From: Rhizobium rhizogenes
GTDB lineage: Bacteria > Pseudomonadota > Alphaproteobacteria > Rhizobiales > Rhizobiaceae
Reading direction: 5' to 3'
DNA length: 64,000 nucleotides
Assembly (NCBI RefSeq): GCF_002005205.3
Contig: NZ_CP019701.2
Span: forward strand, 1,612,001 to 1,676,000
A program made the translations under genes and the position numbers. This document shows positions 1 to 8,173 of this stretch, piece by piece; within the stretch, counting starts at the first letter, position 1; each line of letters opens with the position of its first letter. The notes beneath the pieces were generated by a model. That model saw only the letters and a program-made list of their open reading frames with translations, had not been told where the DNA came from and did not search any database.

Positions 1-372
1 CAGGAAATCGTGCTGCATAAATCGATGAGCGGCCATTTCGAGGCAAATGTGAGCGTCGAAGGCAAAACGATCCACATGCTGGTCGATACCGGCGCAAGCT
101 CCGTGGTGCTCGCCAACGCGGATGCGGCCGCAATCGGCATCGACACGACAGGCCTGCGTTATACCGTACCGGTCATGACCGCAAACGGCCGCACGGCGGC
201 AGCGCCAGTCACCCTGTCGGAAATCGGCATAGGCCCAATCGTGCGCCGCAACATCCCCGCCCTCGTCGCCCAGGACGGCCAACTGGGCCAGAGCCTGCTC
301 GGCATGAGCTTTCTGTCGACGCTCGGTTCGCTGCAGATGCAGACGGACGAATTGCGGTTGCGGGATCGATAG
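1..372 (+). CDS. Retropepsin-like aspartic protease, 5' truncated by window edge
   Basis: The reading frame is open from base 1, so the true start lies upstream; about 123 residues are visible. The motif VDTGASSVVL is the D-T-G-A active-site loop of the retropepsin-like clan AA family. The downstream G-x-S-LLGMSFLS segment matches the second conserved block of the bacterial single-domain form (TIGR02281 type). These proteins usually carry an N-terminal membrane segment, which would be outside the window. They are thought to act as dimers, since each chain supplies one catalytic Asp. The substrate is unknown. Family assignment is fairly sure; the cellular role is not. Confidence 0.8.
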   Translation, partial: QEIVLHKSMSGHFEANVSVEGKTIHMLVDTGASSVVLANADAAAIGIDTTGLRYTVPVMTANGRTAAAPVTLSEIGIGPIVRRNIPALVAQDGQLGQSLLGMSFLSTLGSLQMQTDELRLRDR

Positions 373-534
373 ACCCCAGGGATCAGGACCCTGCCGTGGC
401 ACTCTCGCACTGCTCACCGGCGCCGGAAAGGAAATACCCCATTCCGCGCGCAACCGGGATGTTCTTTTCACGCCGACCGGTCGTCGCAGAGCGTTGCCCC
501 CTTGATTCCTTCCCATTTGATAATTTATGTTGGT

Positions 535-682
535 GATGTTCTCAGGGCGGGGTGCAATTCCCCACCGGCGGTATCGGGATTTTTCCCGGAGCCCGCGAGC
601 GCTTCCGGTCTCCAAAGCCGGAAGGTCAGCAGATCCGGTGAGAGGCCGGAGCCGACGGTATAGTCCGGATGGAAGAGGACAA
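535..682 (+). promoter_or_regulatory. FMN riboswitch (RFN element) upstream of ribB
   Basis: The segment begins with GGGCGGGGTGCAATTCCCC followed by ACCGGCGGT, the hallmark first block of the RFN element. It continues with AGCCCGCGAGCGC, the GGTCAGCAGATCCGGT block, GAGAGGCCGGAGCCGACGGT and a closing TAGTCCGGATGGAAGA. All conserved sub-blocks are present in the right order. It lies 124 bases before ribB on the same strand. FMN binding is expected to lower riboflavin-pathway gene expression. Confidence 0.95.
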
Positions 683-692
683 GGCATAAGAC

Positions 693-710
693 GCCCGCGC
701 GTGAGCGGGC
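693..710 (+). promoter_or_regulatory. Hairpin after FMN aptamer, likely expression platform
   Basis: GCCCGC and GCGGGC form a 6-bp GC stem around a 6-base loop, starting 10 bases after the aptamer. No strong T-run follows, so it is not a textbook intrinsic terminator. It may act with the roughly 95-base leader before ribB to control read-through or start-site access. The mechanism is inferred from position only. Confidence 0.4.
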
Positions 711-805
711 TTCGCATTGCATTGTTCGCCCAAGGGATATTTGGCGCTTCTTGAAGCGCGAAAATGCCGCAAAACGGCATAACCCCTTGAAAGGCTTGAA
801 ATAGA

Positions 806-1447
806 ATGACCATTGCTAAAATTGAAGACGCGATCGACGCCATTTCCCGTGGCGAGATGGTGATTGTGGTTGACGATGAAGACCGCGAAAACGAAGGCGA
901 TATCATCGCCGCTTCCGACAGCATCACTCCGCAGCAGATCGCTTTCATGATGAACCATGCGCGCGGGCTGGTCTGCGTCGCCATGCCGGGTGAGCGCCTG
1001 GATGCGCTCGACATTCCGCTGATGGTGTCGCGCAACACCGAATCCCTCAAGACGGCCTTCACCGTCTCGGTGGACTATATTCCGGGCACCACGACAGGCA
1101 TTTCCGCCGCCGACCGGGCGGAGACAGTGCGTGCGCTGGTGTCGGAGGGTTCGCGCCCGGAAGACTTCGCCCGTCCCGGCCACATCTTCCCGCTGCGCGC
1201 CAATCCGCAGGGCGTTCTCGGCCGCACCGGCCACACGGAAGCCGCCGTGGACCTCTGCCGTCTTGCCGGGAAATTCCCGTCCGGCACCATCTGCGAAGTT
1301 GCCAATGACGACGGCACCATGGCCCGCCTGCCCCAGCTCGAAGTCTTCGCCGAACGCCACGGCCTGCTCGTCGTGACGATCAAGGACCTCGTTGCTTACC
1401 TCAAGGGCGAGGTTGTCGAGGAAGTGGCGCAGAAGCAGGTTGCGTGA
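806..1447 (+). CDS. ribB: 3,4-dihydroxy-2-butanone 4-phosphate synthase
   Basis: This 213-aa protein converts ribulose 5-phosphate to formate and 3,4-dihydroxy-2-butanone 4-phosphate, the four-carbon precursor of riboflavin. It has the acidic metal/substrate loop DDEDRENEGD near residues 23-32, the T-T-T-G-I-S-A-x-D-R motif near residue 95, and PGHIFPLRA followed by R-x-G-H-T-E-A. The length fits stand-alone RibB (E. coli about 217 aa), with no fused GTP cyclohydrolase II domain. The FMN riboswitch upstream supports the assignment and suggests feedback control. The ATG lacks a strong Shine-Dalgarno sequence (weak AAAGG upstream). Confidence 0.97.
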   Translation: MTIAKIEDAIDAISRGEMVIVVDDEDRENEGDIIAASDSITPQQIAFMMNHARGLVCVAMPGERLDALDIPLMVSRNTESLKTAFTVSVDYIPGTTTGISAADRAETVRALVSEGSRPEDFARPGHIFPLRANPQGVLGRTGHTEAAVDLCRLAGKFPSGTICEVANDDGTMARLPQLEVFAERHGLLVVTIKDLVAYLKGEVVEEVAQKQVA

Positions 1448-1475
1448 GCTGCTGCTCGTGTTGTGAATACGAAAA

Positions 1476-1495
1476 CGCCCGGCGCAAGCCGGGCG
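1476..1495 (+). terminator. GC hairpin after ribB
   Basis: CGCCCGGC and GCCGGGCG pair perfectly around a GCAA tetraloop, 28 bases after the ribB stop. No T-run follows, so it could be a weak terminator or an mRNA 3'-end stabiliser. Confidence 0.5.
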
Positions 1496-1530
1496 TGATG
1501 CTTGTGAAACCGTCTGGCTTCTCTTCTTCC

Positions 1531-1643
1531 GTCATGCCGGACTTGATCCGGCATCCAGCCACGGCGCGTCTGCGCCGTGAGAAGAGTCTTTTGCGATCAA
1601 AGACTTGATCGCACTGGACCCCGGATCAAGTCCGGGGTGACGG
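1531..1643. repeat. Palindromic intergenic repeat element (four hairpins)
   Basis: The outer units are GCCGGACTTGATCCGGC and CCCCGGATCAAGTCCGGGG. They are in inverted orientation, flanked by GTCATG on the left and GTGACG on the right. Between them lie two further self-complementary stems, at about 1561-1578 (ACGGCG/CGCCGT) and 1594-1612 (GCGATCAA/TTGATCGC). The element fills the gap between convergent ribB and the SDR gene. It matches the style of repeats common in rhizobial intergenic DNA and shares its architecture with 11556-11642. Confidence 0.8.
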
Positions 1644-1721
1644 AGGGAAAAAGCCGCGTCAACCTGACCCATAGGTCTGGCGCGCCCTATCATCCACCTC
1701 AGCGCTACCGCGTCGAAAACC

Positions 1722-2510
1722 CTACCAGCAGCAGAAACCGCCATCCACTAGCAGATCCACGCCCGTCACGAAGCTCGCCGCATCTGACAGCAGGAAGATC
1801 GCCGGGCCGACCATTTCATCGACGCCTGCCATGCGCTGCATCGGCGTCTGTTCTTCGAACAGCTTGGTCTGATGCACCATCTCCGGCCGCGTATTCATCG
1901 GCGTTGCGGTGTAACCCGGCGAGATGGTGTTGACGCGAATGCCGCGCCCCACCCACTCCATCGCCATGGATTTCGACATGTGGATGACGCCGGCCTTCGA
2001 GGCGTTGTAATGGCACTGCATCAGCCCGCGATTGACGATGACGCCGGACATGGAGGCGATGTTGACGATTGCACCACGGCCGTTCTTCAGCATGGCATTG
2101 GCTTCCGCCTGGCAGGAGAGGAAAACGCCCTTCAGGTTGATGTCCATCATCGTCTGGAACTGGCTTTCCTCCATCTCCTCGGCCGGATTGGCATTGGCGA
2201 TACCAGCCGCATTGACGGCAAGTGAAAGCGCGCCAAGCTCGGCCTCAGTACGCGCAACCGCTTCAGTCAATGCCTGCTTGCTGGTGACGTCAGCCGCAAT
2301 CTGGATCGACTTGCGTCCGGCCTTTGCAATAAAATCGGCGGTCTGCGCCAGACCGTCATCGGTGCGGCGATCAAGCAGCGCGACATTGGCGCCGGACTGG
2401 GCAAGCCCCATGGCGATCCGCTGGCCGATGCCGGAACCGGCGCCGGTGACAAGCGCCACCTGGCCGGAAAGATCGAACAGTTTCGGCGCGTTGAGCGTGA
2501 TGGTGGACAT
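1722..2510 (-). CDS. SDR-family oxidoreductase (likely polyol/sugar dehydrogenase)
   Basis: Classical short-chain dehydrogenase, 262 aa. The NAD(P)-binding motif TGAGSGIG is at residues 22-29, NAAG near 100-103, catalytic Ser153, and Y168-x-x-x-K172 in the HYNASK motif. An acidic residue after the second strand (LLDRRT) favours NAD over NADP. It is the last gene of a minus-strand operon with a ribose-type ABC importer; its ATG lies 14 bases after the ATPase gene. The context suggests oxidation of an imported polyol, or of a sugar at C2. The substrate cannot be read from the sequence. Confidence 0.88.
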   Translation of the reverse strand: MSTITLNAPKLFDLSGQVALVTGAGSGIGQRIAMGLAQSGANVALLDRRTDDGLAQTADFIAKAGRKSIQIAADVTSKQALTEAVARTEAELGALSLAVNAAGIANANPAEEMEESQFQTMMDINLKGVFLSCQAEANAMLKNGRGAIVNIASMSGVIVNRGLMQCHYNASKAGVIHMSKSMAMEWVGRGIRVNTISPGYTATPMNTRPEMVHQTKLFEEQTPMQRMAGVDEMVGPAIFLLSDAASFVTGVDLLVDGGFCCW

Positions 2511-2524
2511 CGGTATTTCCTTCT

Positions 2525-4003
2525 TCAGATGGTAGCCAGTTCCATGACCGAAACGTCGTTTGCTTCGTCACGGTTGAGGATGCCGGCCTGTTTTCCCTGC
2601 GCGAGCACGAGGATGCGGTTCGATACGCCCAGCACCTCTTCCAGATCGGAACTGACGACGATGACGGCCACGCCGCTTTTCGCCAGACCGACGATAATAT
2701 CGTAAATGCCCGCGCGTGCGCCGACATCGATGCCGCGGGTCGGCTCGTCCAGCACCACCACGCGCGGATTGCGGGCAAGCCATTTGGCAATGACCACCTT
2801 CTGCTGGTTGCCACCGGAAAGATCCGACGCCGGCTGTTCGCTGCGGCCCTTCACCCCGAATTTGGCGATGGCCTCCCTGGTAAAGGCGCGCTTGATGCGC
2901 GGCGTGATCCAGCCGGTGCCGACGCGGTCGAGATTGGCATAGATCAGGTTCTCGCCGATCTCGTGCTCCACCACCAGCCCCTGCAATTTGCGGTCTTCCG
3001 GCACCATGACGACGCCCTTGGCGATAGCATCCGCCGGGCTTTTCAGCGCCAGCACCTTGCCATCCAGCAGCACCTCACCCGCACTCGTCGGGTCGGCACC
3101 GGAAATCGCCCGCACCAGCTCGGTGCGTCCCGCGCCGATAAGACCGGCGATACCAAGAATTTCGCCGGCGCGAACGCCGAAGCTGATGTCGCGGAAGGCA
3201 TTGGTCGCGCCGGTCAGCCCCTTGACCTCCAGCACCACCTTGTCCTGCGGTTCCGGCAACGCCGGGAACAGGCGCTCCAACGAGCGGCCGACCATGCTTT
3301 CAACGATGGTACGCACCGGCGTCGCGCTATCGGCAAATTCATGCACCCGCTCGCCGTCGCGCAACACGACGATGCGGTCGGTGATCTGTTTGATCTCTTC
3401 CATGCGGTGGGAAATATAGATGATGCCGACGCCCTCGGCGCGCAGCTTGCGCACCTGCTCGAACAGCGCCTGCGTTTCCGCACCGCCAAGCGCGGCCGTC
3501 GGCTCATCGAGGATCAGAAGTTTCGCATCCAGCGCCAGCGCCTTGGCGATTTCGATCAGCTGCTGGTTGGCGGTGGAAAGGCCGGCCACCTTGCGGGTGG
3601 CGGGAATGTGGAGATTGAGGCGCGCCAGCTGCTGCTGGGCTCTGCGCACCATCTCGGCGCGGTCGATAACGCCGTTCTTCATCAGCCAGCGGCCGATGAA
3701 CACGTTCTCGGCAATGGAAAGCTCCGGCAGAAGCTTCAGCTCCTGGTGGATGAGCACGATACCCTTGTCGATCGCCTCGCGGGGCGATGCAGGCGAGTAA
3801 GGTTGTCCAAGCCATGTCATCTTGCCCTCGGACGGCTCACGCGAACCGGCGATGATACCTGACAGCGTGGACTTGCCCGCGCCGTTTTCACCCAGCAACG
3901 CCACCACTTCGCCCGGATAGACATCGAGATCGACGGCTTTCAGAACCTCAAGCGGACCATAACGTTTGCTGATGCCACGGAGCGAAAGAACCGGCTCGCG
4001 CAT
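2525..4003 (-). CDS. Sugar ABC transporter, double ATP-binding subunit (RbsA/MglA type)
   Basis: The 492-aa protein carries two tandem ABC domains, as in the CUT2 carbohydrate importers. The first has a Walker A GENGAGKST at 38-46 and LLILDEPTAAL. The second has the usual degenerate P-loop GLIGAGRTE, signature LSGGNQQK and VVVLDEPTRGID. Length is typical (about 500 aa). It energises the permease encoded at 5183-6163 and works with the binding protein at 4121-5050. The substrate is probably the pentose- or tetrose-like compound handled by the neighbouring enzymes. Confidence 0.95.
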   Translation of the reverse strand: MREPVLSLRGISKRYGPLEVLKAVDLDVYPGEVVALLGENGAGKSTLSGIIAGSREPSEGKMTWLGQPYSPASPREAIDKGIVLIHQELKLLPELSIAENVFIGRWLMKNGVIDRAEMVRRAQQQLARLNLHIPATRKVAGLSTANQQLIEIAKALALDAKLLILDEPTAALGGAETQALFEQVRKLRAEGVGIIYISHRMEEIKQITDRIVVLRDGERVHEFADSATPVRTIVESMVGRSLERLFPALPEPQDKVVLEVKGLTGATNAFRDISFGVRAGEILGIAGLIGAGRTELVRAISGADPTSAGEVLLDGKVLALKSPADAIAKGVVMVPEDRKLQGLVVEHEIGENLIYANLDRVGTGWITPRIKRAFTREAIAKFGVKGRSEQPASDLSGGNQQKVVIAKWLARNPRVVVLDEPTRGIDVGARAGIYDIIVGLAKSGVAVIVVSSDLEEVLGVSNRILVLAQGKQAGILNRDEANDVSVMELATI

Positions 4004-4083
4004 GACGGGACCTCCCAGGACACATAAGCAGCGGGAATGCCCAAGCCTTGCGTCCGAAATAACCTAAAGACAAACCAGTGAAT

Positions 4084-4113
4084 GCCCCGCGCATCCCATG
4101 GGTCGCGCGGGGC
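4084..4113 (-). promoter_or_regulatory. Hairpin between binding-protein and ATPase genes
   Basis: GCCCCGCGC and GCGCGGGGC form a perfect 9-bp stem with a 12-base loop, 7 bases after the binding-protein stop codon. Such intercistronic hairpins in ABC-transporter operons commonly protect the upstream mRNA segment, giving excess periplasmic binding protein. No T-run follows, so full termination is unlikely. Confidence 0.65.
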
Positions 4114-4120
4114 AGCAGTA

Positions 4121-5050
4121 TCAGGGATGGTTGGCGATGAAGCCTTCGACATTTTCCTTTGTCGTCAGCGTCGCATCGGAGAGCTGCACGGCCGGAACCT
4201 TCTCACCGCCGACGATCTTGACGGCCATTTCGACGGCCATGCGGCCCATCTTCTGGGTCTGCTGCGTTGCGGTCACATCGAAGACGCCGTTCTTCAGCGC
4301 CTCAAGGGCTGCCGTATCACCATCAAAGCCGCCAACGACGATCTTCTGCGAAGGGTTGGCGACCTTGATCGCCTGCGCCGCGCCGAGCGCCAGACCATCG
4401 GCCTGTGCAAAGACGATTGAAACATCCGGATTGGCCTGCAGCATGTTCTGCATGATCTGGAAGCCTTCATCCTGGCTCCACATGTTGGACCACTGTTCGG
4501 CAACAATCTTCACGCCGGAATTGGCGTTTACCGATTCCATGCAGCCCTTGGTGCGGTCCACTTCCGGTGTCGTGCCCTTCTGGCCATGGATGATGACCAT
4601 CTTGCCCGAACCACCGGCCTGCTTGATGATGTAATCGCAAACCGCCTTGGCGGAGGCGACGGAATCGGTGGCAAGGAAGGTATCGCCCGGCGCGCCATCG
4701 GCATTGCGGTCGATGTTGATGACGGGAACGCCGGCCGCCTTGGCAAGCTTTACCGGTACGGTCGCAGCGGCGGCACCGGCCGGAATGTAGATCAACGCAT
4801 CGATGTTCTGGGTCAGCAGATCCTGGATCTGGTTCACCTGCGTCGGGCCATCGCCCTTGGCGTCAACGGTGACGACGGCAATGCCGCGCGTCTTGGCTTC
4901 GGCTTCAACGGCCTGCTTGATCTGGTTGAAGAAGTTCGCCTGCAAATTGGCGACGGCAAGGCCAATCTTCTTGACTTCGGCGGCATTGGCCTGGCCGAGT
5001 GACATGGCGAGAAGGGCGGCGGATGTCAGCAGAATGCGTGAAAATTTCAT
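4121..5050 (-). CDS. Sugar ABC transporter periplasmic substrate-binding protein
   Basis: Ribose-binding-type periplasmic protein (PF13407 class), 309 aa. The chosen ATG is preceded by GGAGGAATAATC and begins MKFSRILLTSAALLAMSLG, with a predicted cleavage after the ANA of QANA|AE. A longer in-frame extension upstream lacks an SD site. The mature part has the usual opening IGLAVANLQANFFNQIKQ, D-A-K-G-D near residue 65, and NIDRNADGAPGD in the ligand cleft. It delivers substrate to the inner-membrane permease. Ligand specificity is unknown. Confidence 0.95.
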   Translation of the reverse strand: MKFSRILLTSAALLAMSLGQANAAEVKKIGLAVANLQANFFNQIKQAVEAEAKTRGIAVVTVDAKGDGPTQVNQIQDLLTQNIDALIYIPAGAAAATVPVKLAKAAGVPVINIDRNADGAPGDTFLATDSVASAKAVCDYIIKQAGGSGKMVIIHGQKGTTPEVDRTKGCMESVNANSGVKIVAEQWSNMWSQDEGFQIMQNMLQANPDVSIVFAQADGLALGAAQAIKVANPSQKIVVGGFDGDTAALEALKNGVFDVTATQQTQKMGRMAVEMAVKIVGGEKVPAVQLSDATLTTKENVEGFIANHP

Positions 5051-5182
5051 GATTATTCCTCCATTTGTTGATTGTTGACCTTCGGGCAGATCAAACCTCC
5101 TCCCCTCCGGCCGTTTTTCACGCCTCCCATGCCGGGAGGGTCGTTTATTGCGCGGACGGCTCTTCGCCATCCGCAGGCAAAT

Positions 5183-6163
5183 TCAGCTTCTGCGGCGACG
5201 CAAGGTTTCAGCGCCCACGGCCAGCACGATGACCACACCGATGATGACCTGCTGCAAAAAGGGAGAAACGTTGAGCAGATTGAGGCCATTGCGCAGCACG
5301 CCGATGATCAGCACGCCGATAAGTGTTCCGCCAATGCCGCCCGCACCGCCTGAAAGCGAGGTTCCGCCGATGACGACCGCCGCAATCGTATCCAGCTCGT
5401 AACCGAAGCCGCTGGAGGGCTGCACCGAGTCGAGACGTGCCGCAAGAACGATGCCGGCCAGACCCGCCAGAACCGCACAGGCGACATAAACGCAGATCGT
5501 CACCAGCGGCACGTTGATGCCGGCAAGACGCGCCACTTCCGGGTTGCCGCCAACGGCATAAACCGTGCGGCCTTCGGAGCGGAAACGCAGAAAAATCCAG
5601 GTAACAAGCACCACGATCAGCATCAGCAGCACGGTTGCGGTCAACACGCCGAAATGGCGCTCAATCGCCAGCATCATGAACCAGTCAGGAAAACCGACGA
5701 TCTGCTGTCCATCGGTGATCATATTGGCGAGACCGCGCGCCACCGACATCATCGCCAGCGTGGCGATGAAAGCAGGCACCCGGAAGACCGTCACCAGAAT
5801 ACCGACCACGAGGCCGCAGGCGGCAGAAGCGACAAGCGCCAGCACGATGGCCAGGCCCATCGGCATGCCCGCGACATTGGCCGTCCAGCCCATGATCATC
5901 ATCGACAGCGCCAGCACCGAGCCGACGGACAAATCGATGCCGCCGAGCAGGATCACGAAGGTCATGCCGACGGCCATGATGCCGAGCACGGTGATCTGGT
6001 CGAGAATGTTGAGCCCGTTTCGGAGCGACAGGAAGTTCTCGCTGGCGAAAGTCAAAAAGACACACAGCAGCAGCAGGCCCAAAAGCGGTCCGGTCGCACC
6101 ACTCAGCCAGGCAAGCGGGCTCCTGGTGTGCGTGACCCCCTCATTGCGTTCAAGCGCGGACAT
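5183..6163 (-). CDS. Sugar ABC transporter permease (RbsC type)
   Basis: Inner-membrane permease, 326 aa, of the CUT2 family, with around eight to ten hydrophobic segments. Family landmarks are GGIDLSVGSVLAL and, near the C-terminus, GYELDTIAAVVIGGTSLSGG with the EAA-like ATPase contact region. It is the first gene of the minus-strand operon, followed by the binding protein, ATPase and SDR. A 230-base divergent control region separates it from the transketolase operon. Confidence 0.95.
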   Translation of the reverse strand: MSALERNEGVTHTRSPLAWLSGATGPLLGLLLLCVFLTFASENFLSLRNGLNILDQITVLGIMAVGMTFVILLGGIDLSVGSVLALSMMIMGWTANVAGMPMGLAIVLALVASAACGLVVGILVTVFRVPAFIATLAMMSVARGLANMITDGQQIVGFPDWFMMLAIERHFGVLTATVLLMLIVVLVTWIFLRFRSEGRTVYAVGGNPEVARLAGINVPLVTICVYVACAVLAGLAGIVLAARLDSVQPSSGFGYELDTIAAVVIGGTSLSGGAGGIGGTLIGVLIIGVLRNGLNLLNVSPFLQQVIIGVVIVLAVGAETLRRRRS

Positions 6164-6196
6164 GGCTCCTCCCGATGACTGTCTTGCATTTTTTAA

Positions 6197-6225
6197 ACCG
6201 ATTAGAATAATTATTCATCATCGGT
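6197..6225. promoter_or_regulatory. Operator-like palindrome in the divergent control region
   Basis: A perfect 12-base palindrome GAATAATTATTC (6205-6216) is flanked almost symmetrically by ACCGAT (6197-6202) and ATCGGT (6220-6225). It sits 34 bases upstream of the permease start and about 95 bases before the opposing -35 box. It is a good candidate binding site for the SorC/DeoR-type regulator encoded at 9766-10725. That link is inference. Confidence 0.55.
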
Positions 6226-6318
6226 GAAACATGCATAAGCCAGTTGAGAGAAGCTTGTCAATAGGGCTTTAATGGCAACGCCGATACTGCTTGGCGATAA
6301 ACAATCCGCAATTCCATC

Positions 6319-6348
6319 TTGACAGAAACGCCATGTCTGCAATTATAT
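6319..6348 (+). promoter_or_regulatory. Sigma70-like promoter of the transketolase operon
   Basis: TTGACA at 6319-6324 and TTATAT at 6343-6348 are separated by 18 bases, about 46 bases before the chosen start of the transketolase N-subunit gene. The match to the -35 consensus is perfect. It is a prediction only. Confidence 0.6.
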
Positions 6349-6393
6349 AAATAGATGCATAAATATTCACACGCATGTTTTGAAGAGGATTCC

Positions 6394-7203
6394 ATGCAGT
6401 CCCAGGAGCTAGAGCGCATTGCGCGCCAGATTCGCCTTCGCGACGTACAGGCTGTTTTTGAAGCGGGTGCGGGCCATGTCGGCGGCGAAATGTCGGCTAT
6501 AGACATCATGACGGCCCTTTACTTCCGCGTCCTGCGCATCTGGCCGGATGATCCGAAGAATCCTGCCCGCGACCGCTTCGTGCTTTCCAAGGGCCATACG
6601 GCCTGCGCGCTTTATGTGACGCTGGCCAAGCGCGGTTTCATCCCGGAAGAGGAAATCTCGACCTTCCTGCAGCCGAATTCGCGCCTCAACGGCCATCCGA
6701 ACTGTAACAAGGTGCCGGGTGTGGAAACCAATACCGGCCCGCTCGGTCACGGGCTGCCGGTTGCCGTCGGCATGGCCAAGGCGGCCAAGCTTTCCGGTGC
6801 GGACTACCACACCTATGTCATGACCGGCGATGGCGAGATGCAGGAAGGCTCCAACTGGGAAGCCATCATGTCCGCTGCGCAATTCGACCTCAACAATCTG
6901 ACGCTGATCGTCGATCACAACCGCTTCCAGCAGGGTGCGGCGCTTTCGGAAACCAATGATGTCGCGCCGCTTCGCCCGAAGCTCGAGGCTTTCGGCTGGG
7001 AAGTCAGCGAAATCAACGGCAACGCCATGGCGGAAGTCGTGTCGGCGCTGGAGCATCGCGGCAACCGCCCGCATTGCATCGTCGCCCACACCAACAAGGG
7101 TCACGGCATTTCCTTCATGCAGGACCGCGTTGACTGGCACCATAAGGTTCCGAGCAGGGAACAATATGAAATCGCCGTCAAAGAACTTTCGGAGACATTG
7201 TAA
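6394..7203 (+). CDS. Transketolase-like protein, N-terminal (TPP-binding) subunit
   Basis: This 269-aa protein equals the N-terminal third of transketolase. It has SKGHTACALY at residues 65-74, NTGPLGHGLPVAVGMA near 113-128, and the thiamine diphosphate/Mg motif GDGEMQEG at 145-152 with the downstream DHN at 174-176. It should pair with the next gene product to make one active enzyme that moves a two-carbon ketol unit. The ATG at 6394 follows GAAGAGGA; an ATG 39 bases upstream overlaps the promoter region and has no SD. Split transketolases occur in catabolic operons, for example the apulose-4-phosphate enzymes AptA/AptB. The substrate here is unproven. Confidence 0.93.
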   Translation: MQSQELERIARQIRLRDVQAVFEAGAGHVGGEMSAIDIMTALYFRVLRIWPDDPKNPARDRFVLSKGHTACALYVTLAKRGFIPEEEISTFLQPNSRLNGHPNCNKVPGVETNTGPLGHGLPVAVGMAKAAKLSGADYHTYVMTGDGEMQEGSNWEAIMSAAQFDLNNLTLIVDHNRFQQGAALSETNDVAPLRPKLEAFGWEVSEINGNAMAEVVSALEHRGNRPHCIVAHTNKGHGISFMQDRVDWHHKVPSREQYEIAVKELSETL

Positions 7204-8159
7204 TGAACGCGCCCGTAACCGCCGCCAAGCTTTATGACTGCCGCGACGCCTTCGCCGAAACGCTGGAAGCGCTGGCCGCCGGCAATGACAGGGTCGTCGC
7301 CGTCTGCAATGATTCGGTCGGCTCCTCGAAGCTCGGCGGCTTCAAGTCGAAATTCCCCGAGCGCCTCGTCAATGTCGGCATTGCCGAACAGAATATGGTC
7401 GGCGTCGGCGCCGGTCTCGCCAATGGCGGCCAATTGCCCTTCGTCTGCGGCGCATCCTGCTTCCTCACCGGCCGCGCGCTGGAGCAGATCAAGGCCGACC
7501 TTGCTTATTCCAACGCCAATGTGAAGCTGATCGGCATTTCGTCAGGCATGGCCTATGGCGAACTCGGCCCGACGCATCATTCCATCGAAGATTTCGCCTG
7601 GACCCGCGTTCTGCCGAACCTGCCGGTCATCGCTCCCTGCGACCGCATCGAAACGGCCGCTGCCGTCAAATGGGCGGCGGACTATGCCGGCCCCTGCTTC
7701 CTGCGCCTGTCACGCGTCGGCGTGCCGGATCTGCTGCCGGAAGGCCATGTCTTCGAACTTGGCCGCGCCAACCTGTTGCGTGAAGGTTCCGACCTGACTT
7801 TGATCGCCAATGGCACGCTGACCCACCGCATCGTCAAGGCCGCCGATATTCTGGCCAGCCGTGGCGTCAAGGCGCGTGTGCTGAACATGGCGACCGTACG
7901 TCCCATCGATGAGGCGGCGATCGTCACTGCTGCGAAGGAAACCGGCGCGATCCTGACGGCTGAAGAACATTCGATCTTCGGCGGCCTTGGTTCGGCCATT
8001 GCCGAAGTCGTGGTCGAGCAGGCCCCGGTGCCGATGAAACGTCTCGGCGTTCCCGGTGTCTTTGCCCACACCGGTTCGGCCGAATGGCTGCTGGATGAAT
8101 TCGGCATGGCGCCGGCCGCCATTGCGGATGCGGCCGAAGCGCTGATCAAGAGAAAATAA
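7203..8159 (+). CDS. Transketolase-like protein, C-terminal (pyrimidine-binding) subunit
   Basis: This 318-aa protein carries the pyrimidine-binding and C-terminal domains of transketolase. GIAEQNMVG at 59-67 contains Glu62, which activates the thiamine ring. GELGPTHHSIED near 119-130 is the conserved substrate-site block. The start overlaps the previous stop as TAATG, so the two subunits are translationally coupled and probably made in equal amounts. The length and the lack of the N-terminal domain show it cannot act alone. It resembles both transketolase and 1-deoxyxylulose-5-phosphate synthase C-halves. The operon context with a sugar kinase favours a ketose phosphate substrate. Confidence 0.93.
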   Translation: MNAPVTAAKLYDCRDAFAETLEALAAGNDRVVAVCNDSVGSSKLGGFKSKFPERLVNVGIAEQNMVGVGAGLANGGQLPFVCGASCFLTGRALEQIKADLAYSNANVKLIGISSGMAYGELGPTHHSIEDFAWTRVLPNLPVIAPCDRIETAAAVKWAADYAGPCFLRLSRVGVPDLLPEGHVFELGRANLLREGSDLTLIANGTLTHRIVKAADILASRGVKARVLNMATVRPIDEAAIVTAAKETGAILTAEEHSIFGGLGSAIAEVVVEQAPVPMKRLGVPGVFAHTGSAEWLLDEFGMAPAAIADAAEALIKRK

Positions 8160-8173
8160 AGTCTCCTCCCAGA

